Shown: positions 44,148 to 52,619 of the stretch, piece by piece
How the letters are laid out: every line of letters starts with the position of its first letter
Numbering within the stretch: the first letter of the stretch is position 1
DNA from: Dermanyssus gallinae
Taxonomy: Eukaryota > Arthropoda > Arachnida > Mesostigmata > Dermanyssidae
Assembly: GCA_003439945.1 (NCBI GenBank)
Contig: QVRM01006480.1
Coordinates: forward strand, 62,001 to 126,000
Direction of reading: 5' to 3'
DNA: 64,000 nt
The notes under the pieces: model-generated
What the model saw: the letters and a program-made list of their open reading frames with translations, nothing else
Told to the model about the DNA's origin: nothing
The model's database searches: none
Made by a program: the position numbers and the translations under genes

Positions 44148-44800
44148 CGCTAGTCTGGCTCTCAATCTTCGGCCTGGCGGCGCTCCATGCGTTGCCGCCT
44201 TTCTTCCATCAGGGTTATCTCTACAGGGTTATGCAAACCGGAACAAATTGGAGATCAATGCGAGCAAGACAGAAGCGAAGAAATTCCGACGAGGAGGAAG
44301 ACTGGCCAAAAGCGATGAGCTCCGACTGAATTCAGAAATAGTCGAAATCGTTCCATACTTTCCCTACCTAGGGGTCGTATTTTCTTCACGTGGCACAAGC
44401 TTCTTCAGGCATGTTGAAGAAAGAGTCCGAAGATGCACAACCTGCCGAAGACGACGGTTTTTAGAGAACACGTCGTAGACTGGGAAAATAAAATGGCCGA
44501 CATCGACCCGCTGTTTTGTGAAACGAGAGCAATGACGTCGTATTTGTGGAGAGCCTGCAGTTATGAGAACCGGCATCTAATCACCCGATTTGCCGTCCAC
44601 GGCTTCCATCTGAAGATCTGTGCGCGCGAGAAGTTTCATGAAATCTCGGCGAAGTGTATGTGTAAACTTTGTGGCTGTCCGTGTGATTTATATCACCTTC
44701 AGCGTTGTGAAAGAGCAATTCCGCTGTCTCAACTCTGGAAATGCGATGTCTATGATGTATAATCGTAAACCAATCATTGGTTAATAAAATGACTACTACT
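44148..44800 (+). pseudogene. LINE ORF2 3' fragment of the HGYH/CCHC clade
   Basis: Plus strand, two frames. The first (44248-44478) has EINASKTEAKKFRRGGRLA and YFPYLGVVFSSRG, the RT thumb. The second (44433-44762) has WRACSYENRHLITRF, VHGFHLKIC, FHEISAKCMCKLCGC and CDLYHLQRC, the C-terminal module of elements A, D and J. A short 3'UTR ends with TTAATAAAATGACTACTACTG, again an AATAAA plus TGA-like tail. The frame change sits near 44440. It lies just upstream of the CD36-like exon. Confidence 0.7.
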
Positions 44801-44911
44801 GTTTATATCATGATAACACTTGAATAAAGCTGATTGTTTATCCGCTAATGAAGCCCGTTAGTTTCCTGGCGGTTTAGCAATGATCATGTATTTATTCTTT
44901 CTAAATTGCAG
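44801..44911. other. Intron end
   Basis: Ends in TTTATTCTTTCTAAATTGCAG, a good acceptor for the exon at 44912. Confidence 0.5.
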
Positions 44912-45144
44912 TTGCTGTAGTTGTTCTCATAGCTGCGGACATCGGTTTATTTCTCTGGACTCTGGAAGAAATACGTCGGGAACGGCCTGGACCTTTAGTT
45001 GTAAATTCTACAATCGGAAGGATATTTGTTAAGCCTCCAATTTACTCGTATCAATCGCTCTACGTACTCAAGCTTAACCAATCATAAAGACTTTGTGGCT
45101 GGAAAACTACCTATTGTGCATGAGATCGGTCCTTATGTGTACAG
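44912..45144 (+). CDS. CD36/scavenger receptor class B N-terminal exon, one frameshift
   Basis: Begins after TTGCAG and ends at a consensus donor ACAG|GTAAGA (45145). The translation gives a membrane helix (VAVVVLIAADIGLFLW), a polar stretch (TLEEIRRERPGPLVV) and the extracellular start FVKPPIYSYQSLYVLKLN (family: W..PPxPxYxxxYFFNxTN). It then reads, in the next frame, NHKDFVAGKLPIVHEIGPYVYR (family: NxxEFxxGxKPxxxEVGPYVYR). The frames meet at 45076-45082, where one extra base puts TAA at 45085-45087. Family identity is strong because both halves match the same model in order. The single-base lesion means a pseudogene or a sequencing error. Confidence 0.75.
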
Positions 45145-45283
45145 GTAAGAATACTGCGGTACACTTATTTTCAAGATGTATTTCATAAGGAATGTGCCAC
45201 AATAATACACATTAATACAGTAACCGTTTGCCTGTTTGTGCCTTGATGCGTCCCAGGTGAGGCATAACAAACCATCACTATCA
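45145..45283. other. Intron start
   Basis: Starts with GTAAGA. No coding sequence before the minus-strand LINE tail. Confidence 0.5.
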
Positions 45284-45494
45284 AATTATTATTATTATTA
45301 TTATTACGCTTTATTCAAGGAAATGCTTAGTCTGTTAACATCAAGTTACCAAGGAGTTGGCGGGTTACTCTCCAAGGGAACATATTGTTTAGTGTTTGCT
45401 TTGTCGCTACAAACTTTGGAAGAATGTTCTTCTCACGACGCGTCTTCGTATGAATGATATTGAACATCTTTAACATCAGATCGGTATGATTTTT

Positions 45495-46695
45495 CTAAAT
45501 ATTTGCGAGGGTATCACAGTCAATCTTCCGCAGCCTTTCCAATATGTGTGGAATCTGGACGTCATCGCTTGGAATTCCACACTTATATGCAGTCTTTCGT
45601 CGGTATTTGCTGCATAACTTGTCTAGGAGTCTCTGATCTTTTTTCAGCCATGGATTCCAGACTGGGGCTGCATTTGTTATGATCGGCAGTACGTACACCT
45701 CAAATAGTTTTGAGTATATATGTGGATCTCTAAGCATGAATGAGCGTGTAATCCAGCTCTCTCCGTGTTGCTCCTAAAATAATGTCTGTTATGTGTTTAG
45801 TGTACTTCATATTAATTGATGTCATTACACCAAGGTCTTTGATCAGTTTTTTCGAGGCAAGGGAATGGCCACCGATTGTGTAACTGTTCTCTGCATTTCC
45901 GTGACCAAAATGAAGTTTAACGCACTTTGTCACGGATAGTTTCAGATCTAGCGAAACGGACCACTTATAGAAATTGTTTACCGTATCCTGCAGTTTTTGG
46001 CAGTCCTCGGCCGAGTCCGCTTTTTCGTATAATTTAACGTCATCCGCATAGATCGCATAGAGATTATATTGCACGTTTTCGGGAATAATACTCTTTAGCG
46101 AATTGATGTAAAGAATAAACATTAGTGGCCCAAGAATGGTACCTTGAGGGCAACCAGAGGTGGCATAAGCCTTCTCTGACAGTGTATTATGAACACGTAC
46201 ATGGAAGGTCCGTTCACGTAGGAAATCATTTATCCATGCAACTATTTTGGTGCCCACTCCAAATTTAGGCAGTAACTCCAGTAGTTTACTATGCGTTACA
46301 ATTTCAAAAGCAGACTTAAAATCAAAGTATATAACGTCAAAACACCTTGATGCGTGAACATGTTCCGCCCAGTCAAACTGCGTCTCCAAGAGCTGAAGTG
46401 TGCAGCTTCTACCAGGACGATAAGCAAATTGTTCTTTAGTGATCAGTCCTTGCTTGTCAGCGTTTTGATATATAGCCATGGAAATTAGACTTTCTAGCAG
46501 TTTACAGGCTATAACAGTGAGCGAGATTGGTCGCTTATTCTTGGGGTTTGACTTATTTTCCCGCTTGTGTACAGGGCTAACAATCGCCGTTCTAAAAATC
46601 TCTGGTACAATCGAATCTTCCAGCGATCGACGAAGTATTAAGCTTAAGGGGTGGCATATCGAGATTCCAAGCTGTTTGTACACGATTGACGGCAC
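45495..46695 (-). pseudogene. CR1/L2-like reverse transcriptase, two open pieces
   Basis: The first piece (46695-45730, 321 codons) has RPISLTVIACKLLESLI (55-71), YFDFKSAFEIVTH (123-135; the second Asp is Glu), GCPQGTILGPLMFILYIN (181-198) and YADD (216-219), then KCVKLHFG and KLIKDLGVMTS. After a frame change near 45735 the C-terminal piece (45737-45495) has SKLFEVYVLPIITNAAPVWNP, the usual LINE C-terminal helix region. The catalytic Asp residues are present, but the frame break and upstream stop make activity unlikely. Confidence 0.75.
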
Positions 46696-47253
46696 TCCAT
46701 CAGGAGTATCGCTTGTCTTAAGATTTCAGGCCCCTTAGGTGCTTCAGCAGGTTTTCAGATGTGACGTCAACATCATTCACTACCACTAAGTCGTCATAAC
46801 CACCCGAAGCATGCGTAACTCCAGAATCTCGCAGACGTAGCTCATAATTCGATGGATAGTTTGTGCGATTATGTTTTTAATAAACTCTGCTTTTTCATAT
46901 TCATCAGAAGCTAGTGAACCATTGGGTCGCATAATCGACGCCAGATAGTCACGAACTGAGATTCGTTTGCGGACGTATCTGTGGATTGAGTTTACATCGC
47001 TGTTTCGAATAACAGCGTGCTCCTCTAGAGTCCTTTGTCAGATGCATGCTTTGTTGAGCATTTTCTGAAGCTGGCCAATGTTGTGCTCATTAACCTCGCG
47101 ATCAAGAGCTGTTTGAAGAGCACGGACATGTCTGTCAATTGACGATGTACGGCAGGTTCGCTGTGGCACATGTAGTTGGATAAGAAAGTGCACATACTCG
47201 ATAAATTTGGTGTACATCGAGTCTACGGAGAGGCAACCTTGAAAAAATCTGGT

Positions 47254-48039
47254 TCAATCAGTGAGGTCAAGATTTAGCTTCATGGCATCATAATTCCCTT
47301 TTTTAAAATCCAACTTGGCTATTGACGTTTGTTTGGCGCGCTTGCAGTCCGTTATGACGAACTCCACCATACGATGATCAGAGGACAGGTGGTTTGGCCG
47401 CACAGCAACTTCGTCCAACGAATCATCGTTGCAGAGGACAATGTCTAGTAGAGAATCACGTTGACTGCCAACACGTGTTGCTTCTGTAACATGTTGTTGG
47501 AGTCCGTGCTCGACGCAAAAGTTCAGAAGTATGACCTCTTTTGAATTCTCGTGTGAGGGTCGTAGCACGCTGAGCGTCTCCTAATTTATTTCTGGCTGAT
47601 TAAAATCTCCGGTGAGTAAAACTGTATGGTCACATTCCATTACTAATGATAGCTCTTGTGTTAAAACGTCCATTTTAGTTCTTAATGTGTCATGTGTGCC
47701 AGTAGGCGAGAAATACGTTTTTATAAGCCGCACTTTGCGGTTATTAAAGATGGCATCACACGCCACAAATTCGGAGTAAAAATGATGTACGTCAACTTCA
47801 GAACAGGCCAGCTCACTTCGGACGAGTATTAAAACTCCACCGGCCCGTGAGTCACGGTCCTTTCTAAAAACATAAAATTGTCCCCCACCGCCAATTTCGG
47901 CCGAACAAACCGATAGTTCAGTGAGCCATGTCTCTGTTATCATTGCTACATCTATATTCCTATCTTTGATATAACTATGTAGAGTTTCAAGAGCACCAGG
48001 CTTTACAATTGATCGAGCGTTGAGGTAAATACATCTCAA
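47254..48039 (-). pseudogene. APE endonuclease domain of the CR1/L2-like LINE
   Basis: Starts MRCIYLNARSIV (48039). It has VAMITETWL (catalytic Glu), GGVLILVRSEL, LIKTYFSPTG and VLLTGDFNQPEIN. TAG at 47581-47583 then interrupts the frame. It resumes directly with ETLSVLRPSH and reaches SLLDIVLCND and NHLSSDHRMVEF (the SDH block). All endonuclease blocks are present, so one nonsense mutation separates it from an intact domain. Confidence 0.75.
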
Positions 48040-48117
48040 TTTGTTCTGTATAGTGTGTTTACCGAAATACTGGGAAATGGCTTTCTGTACAGAATATAAA
48101 GTTCGGCCACCGGCGAG

Positions 48118-48465
48118 TCATGCTTTTGGGAAATTTTCCAACACCATATCAGGCCGCAGATGGCCGCGGAAGAAAGAAAGTCGGGTGTCGTCCTCCCAGA
48201 GCTCATCTTGAATGAGATTCTCATAGTCTACGTCTGCGACTTCGACGTAGAACTTGTGATCACCGCCACGTGAACGAAGACGTTTGACTGATACGGGATG
48301 AATATGGCCATGTGTCTTGAGATGATTATAGAGTTTCTCAGCAGAGACACTGGAACACATGTTAGAGATAAATATCCGCCGGGTGCTGATTCGAGCCCTT
48401 GCGGTTGGTAGCGGTTGGAACTCAGTATCAGCTGGAGTACTTGTTCGACTTACAGTCTTAATCAA
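48118..48465 (-). pseudogene. ORF1 C-terminal part of the CR1/L2-like LINE
   Basis: 115 codons. RRIFISNMCSSVSAEKLYNH, then SVKRLRSRGGDHKFYVEV and WEDDTRLSFFRG. This resembles the RNA-binding C-terminal domain of some LINE ORF1 proteins (a short domain ending W..G...F). The upstream part (48466-48700) is frame-broken. It lies about 80 bp before the endonuclease start, as expected. Confidence 0.55.
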
Positions 48466-48854
48466 AGTGCTTTTAGACTCAGCCGCTGTAGATCGCTTAT
48501 GTATGCTGGTTGAGTTTCAAGTTGTAACAGGCGAGCATGTAGCTTCGCGTTCGTTACACATAGCGTATCGACCGATTTCCTGAGATTTTTGTTTTCCGAA
48601 GATAACTCAATTAATATTTCCTTCATATTTCGTACTTTCAGTAGTGACTGCTTCAGCAGCGCTGCGTTTGAATTTCCCGCGCGCCCGCATCAGCTGATGC
48701 ATCACCTGTTTCCATATCAGACTCAGGGACCGATGTCTAGTTTTTTCACATTTCACGGTGTCTAGTTTAGTACGATCCTTAACATCGTTGACAGAGAGTT
48801 TCGTGCAGGACTGAAATACTCTACTATACGATTAAATTTGATTACGACTGTAAC

Positions 48855-49120
48855 AACCGAGCAAAATGGCTTAGTGGCAAAGCCTTTGCCTTGCATTCGG
48901 GAGGACTGGGTTCGAGACCCAGACCGGCCACTCTTAAATTGGTTTGCATGGTTTCCAATTTAGACAAGGTAAACGCCGGAGTGGATTAAAATTAGCCATG
49001 ACATGAATAAACCGTACACGAGCAATTGCCTTACAGAAAATCTAATAAAAAAAGTTAAAAAACAACAACAAATCTTAACACCTGAGACACCTTAGTTTGG
49101 ACCCTCCACGATTTTTTTAA
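48855..49120 (+). repeat. tRNA-derived SINE
   Basis: The head has TGGCTTAGTGGCAAAG (A box, 48867-48882), the anticodon-loop-like CTTGCAT and CTGGGTTCGAGACCCAG (B box, 48907-48923), closely tRNA-like (nearest to tRNA-Ala with TGC), but the anticodon stem does not pair. A non-tRNA body of about 150 bp follows (TGGTTTGCATGG...), then an A-rich tail near 49040-49080. Confidence 0.6.
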
Positions 49121-49149
49121 TATATCCATATTAATGCATTTTAATGTTT

Positions 49150-49690
49150 AACACAAATTGCTGTTACACAAAAAATCTGGGATTTATTAGTAAACGAAAC
49201 GAGAAGGATGTGGGAAGGAGGGCTCAAGTTTACCAAAGAAGTTAAAAGGGAGAAAACGATAAGATTGGGGCATGAAGAATTGGACGCCATCCTCAGAGGC
49301 TCACCGAGCCACTCACTTTGCCTGCTCATCCCGGACATAAAAAAGTGGATAGACCGCCAGGCGGGAGAAATTAACGCTTGGCAGGTACAGAAGAGAACGG
49401 ATAGCGCAAACGGGTTCGCAGACGTTGGGACAAACACGTCGGACCGGTGGGCGAGCCCGTGAGTGACCTCGGTCAAATTATTGTTGTTCTATGGATATCT
49501 GGGTCATTAGAGAGTGAAGTTTAAGGGAGGAGGTGTGTTTAGTAGGTAGGGGTCTTGGCGGATCAACATCCAACTGCTAGGGTCAAGTCCCACATTGCTC
49601 GAGAGGGGAACACCTCGCACTTGTAGCGTGCGTAAAAGCAATCACCCTCCTCCACAAATTGCTTTCAGCTCTCAGAAAATAATAAAATAG
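49150..49690 (+). mobile_element. R1-clade (TA-associated family T) 3' fragment
   Basis: Plus strand 49208-49462 reads LIPDIKKWIDRQAGEI, then jumps to the end of the protein (TDSANGFADVG, DRWASP). The GHG/CCHC part is deleted. The C-terminal DRWASP matches DRWGNP of the 52813-55773 protein. The 3'UTR has GAGAGTGAAGTTTAAGGG, GTTTAGTAGGTAG and GTCCCACATTGC, as in that element, and GTGCGTAAAAGCAATCACCC. Confidence 0.65.
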
Positions 49691-49797
49691 TAACAAATGT
49701 ATGTTTTCTCTAATAAAAATCTGAATAATCTGAGCTATTGCGACATTTTGTGCAATACATATATAATCTAAAAATGCATTTAATTATACTATATATA

Positions 49798-50979
49798 CAG
49801 GGTCATTCAGGGAGTATTGTACTTCTTTCGAAGTTTGATAGAACTCGGCAAGAAAATAAGTTTTTCCTATGGAGCGAAGACGCGGAAACGTCTTGTTTAG
49901 GAGATAGAGTGAAGTTTATAAAAATAGTTTTTCTGCCTTTTTTTCTCCTACATAGTTGTGCGAAATCTACGCTTGCGGGAAAACCAGTCAACGCATAAAG
50001 GAACCAATTACACCGGCGTGTTCGGAGGAAAATTCTGGACAACGGAAGACACATCACTAGCTTGCGTAGCAAAAAGCGAATACCCAGATTAAGGAAAGTC
50101 ATGAAAAGTCGATATGCTGTTATGTCGTACGTTAACGCTTTTTCGTGAAAAATCGTAAAATTTTTCCATTACGACCAAAAATGTATGTCCAAAAAAACAC
50201 TCTCACGCAATAGCAAATTTAATGCCCACCACTTTCGTACCAAAGTGATGATGCTGCGTTACGTAGTTGTCAAGCCAATACAATACAATACAATCCATAT
50301 TTCGTCCGCGTTTGATAGCCATATCAAAAGCGAAGGCATGCATATTTTCATAAGGCGTATGAGAAAGTTAGGTACATATTTAGAGGTTTGGTAGAACTCA
50401 GCAAGAGAATAATTTTTCCTAGTGGAAGGAGGGGGCGGAAACGTCTTGGCAAATTTTTTCGGTTCTGAACGTGAAAACTTGCACGTAAAACATAACAACT
50501 ATGACTGTCGAAAACGCTTAGTTACTTGACAACTACGTAACGCAGCACCATCACCTTGGTACGAAAATGATGGGCATTAAATTTGCTATTGCGTGAGAGT
50601 GGTATTTTGGACGTACAATTTTGGTTGCAATGGAAACATTTACGATTTTTCACGAAAAAGTGTTAACGTAAAATATCGACTTTTCATGACTTTCCTTAAT
50701 TGGGTATTCGCCTTTTGCTACGCAAGCTAGTATCTTCCGTTGTGCAGAACCTCCGAACACGCCGGTGTAATCGGTTCCTTCATGCGTTGACTGGTACTCC
50801 CGCAAACGTAGATTTCGCACAACTATGTAGGAGAAAAAAGGAAGAAAAACTACTTTTATAAACTTCACTCTCTATCCTAAACAAGACGTTTCCGCGTCTT
50901 CCCTCCATAAGGAAAACTTATTTTCTAGCCGAGTTCTTTCAAACCTTGAAAGAAGTACAATACTCCCTGAATGACCCTG
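49798..50979. mobile_element. Foldback MITE, 1,182 bp, very long terminal inverted repeats
   Basis: Ends in CAGGGTCATTCAGGGAGTAT and its reverse complement, flanked by TA (49796-49797, 50980-50981), which suggests a Tc1/mariner-type TA duplication. Left inverted repeat 49798-50274, right 50525-50979, loop about 250 bp. No transposase is encoded, so it would depend on a partner in trans. The loop holds a third, diverged copy of part of the repeat (50383-50448, like 49829-49895). Confidence 0.8.
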
Positions 50980-51026
50980 TATATATATATGGCATTATAT
51001 ATAATCTTCTAAATTATAATAAATTG

Positions 51027-51028
<2 letters not shown>

Positions 51029-51066
<38 letters not shown>
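51029..51066. repeat. (TA)n microsatellite
   Basis: Pure TA. It borders the 3' end of the minus-strand R2-like element. Confidence 0.9.
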
Positions 51067-51069
<3 letters not shown>

Positions 51070-52543
51070 AATATTGTGATGATTTATTAATCATTTACAA
51101 TACGTTTGCACACTTGGCAGTGCTCGCCTTAATAAAAATTGTGGTAAAAAGGTGTCACGTGAAGTTAAGAGTCAGTTGTCCGTGTCCTTGCTTGATGGTA
51201 GCCCCCGCTCTTATGGACCCGGTGCGAGCGGTATATCCTCAAAGTTCCTTGCAAAGTTAAAACGGTGAGATCCATAAGATTCCTCTTCGTGACGCCGAGC
51301 CCCAAGAGCGTCCTCGCAGATTCGGAGTCCCATACACCACTCATAGAGATAGTGATGGATCCGAATCTGCGAGGTTTTTGCGGGTCGGGGAGCGCCGCTC
51401 TTAGGAACTCGACGTCATATTTGGCGATCTTGTCTTGCCGTGCTTTTGCCAGGTCCCGGTTCGGGCCGCAAACCTCGGCATCTAAAACCCAGACCTCGGT
51501 AGGTGTTGTTATTACGAGGTCGGGTTTTAGACCCGGTGCGCCCGGTCGACGGAATACTCGCTCACGAACCACCTCATGACCCCTTTCGCGGAGAAGACGC
51601 GCCACGCGATCTTAGACGTCGACATGTCTCTTTATGGTTTGTTTGTGTGTTGTATCGCACATCTGAGCGACATGAGCCAACGTCTCAGGCGCATGACACC
51701 CGTGCCTACAACGTTTGTTGTAGCCCGGGCGTCCCCTGGCCAATCTGGCACGCGTTGGTAGTGCGTTGATCCTGAGCTTTAGTAGGTTTAAATACTCCTT
51801 ACCAGATAGGTAGGGCATACCCTTAATCCAGTAGTGTACAAAGGGCGTTTCGTGTGCTTTTTTAAAATGTGCCCCATCGAACGTGTTGTGTAGTTGTTGA
51901 GACCAGTAGTCGGTCTCTTGTGTAGCGGTCTCAATGGAGGTTCCCAAGCGCTCGCAAAGAAGTCTTGTTTTCGCAAGATCTTTTTTAAAGTGCTCGGTGG
52001 TTAGCATCCATTGGACCCCAAGGTGCGTGGAGTGTTGTAGTGCTGTCAGGCGGGAGAGGCGGAGTCTGGGAATGAATGTTTGGAGGCAGGGGATGTCCAG
52101 ACCGCCGTGTGCTGTGTGCGTGTACAGGTAGGCGTTCGGCACCGAGTTTTCGAGCTTAAGCCATTTCGACTTAACAACCTTTCTGATCTCTTTATCTAGG
52201 TCACTAAGGAGTGCGTAAGATGGTCTGGGACCGGAGACCAGTTTATATAGGAGACGGGGAATGAGAAAGTCTTTCAAAAATATGAGTCTTTGGTGGGGTT
52301 TAAGGGGAGCTATCGTGAGTCTGTTGAGTAAATTAAGGAGTATATCCCTGGTGGAGTCAACTCTGCCATTGCTGTCAAAGTCGACTCCAAGATATCTCCA
52401 TTGATCGCTCATACCTTTAGCTGGCAATTGCCGATCTCCAACGTTAAATTCTGGTACGGTATTGATAAAACCTTTACCTTCCTTCCTATTAAATAGGTGG
52501 GAGATAGTAAAGCTTTTATTAGTATTAATTTCAAGGCCTCGGG

Positions 52544-52545
<2 letters not shown>
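51067..52545 (-). mobile_element. R2-like LINE, 5'-truncated, between two (TA)n arrays
   Basis: Contains the RT thumb, the zinc knuckle and the restriction-like endonuclease of an R2-type element. The 5' truncation is exact at the (TA)n array at 52546, just upstream of SRGLEINTNKS. The 3'UTR ends AAATCATCACAATATTTTC next to the other array. No 28S rDNA is present. Confidence 0.75.
51165..52427 (-). pseudogene. R2-like RT thumb, zinc knuckle and restriction-like endonuclease, one stop
   Basis: The first 271 codons (52427-51615) cover YLGVDFDSNGRV, the helical thumb and C-x3-C...H-x4-C (240-257), followed by HKQTIKRH. TAA at 51612-51614 interrupts. The same frame resumes with ARLLRERGHEVVRE and KPDLVITTPTEVWVLDAEV, the PD-x12-D core of the restriction-like endonuclease that nicks the target site. 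No other break lies between. Upstream sequence to 52545 is in another frame (GLEINTNKSFTISHLF). One nonsense and one shift inactivate it. Confidence 0.75.
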
Positions 52546-52604
<59 letters not shown>

Positions 52605-52619
52605 GTATATATATGTATA
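52546..52619. repeat. (TA)n microsatellite with TG interruptions
   Basis: Shared boundary: the 5' junction of the R2-like element on its left and the 3' junction of the R1-type element on its right, both on the minus strand. Confidence 0.9.

Larger units (their letters stand above)
45284..48700 (-). mobile_element. CR1/L2-like LINE, near full length
   Basis: Minus-strand order is ORF1 (48118-48465), endonuclease (47254-48039), RT (45730-46695) and C-terminus (45495-45737). It ends in a (TAA)n/(AAT)n tail read at 45283-45305. NARSI..., GCPQGTILGP and YADDVKLY are typical of the CR1/L2/Rex group rather than the R1 or HGYH groups in this window. It lies about 140 bp inside the intron downstream of the CD36-like exon, antisense to it. 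At least one stop and some frame breaks. Confidence 0.7.

Noticed and set aside
48855..48935. Functional tRNA-Ala gene
   Set aside because: A and B boxes are good, but the anticodon stem does not pair and the acceptor arms do not match. A SINE body and A-rich tail follow.
51067..52545. Canonical R2 in 28S rDNA
   Set aside because: The domains are R2-like, but both flanks are (TA)n and no rDNA is present.
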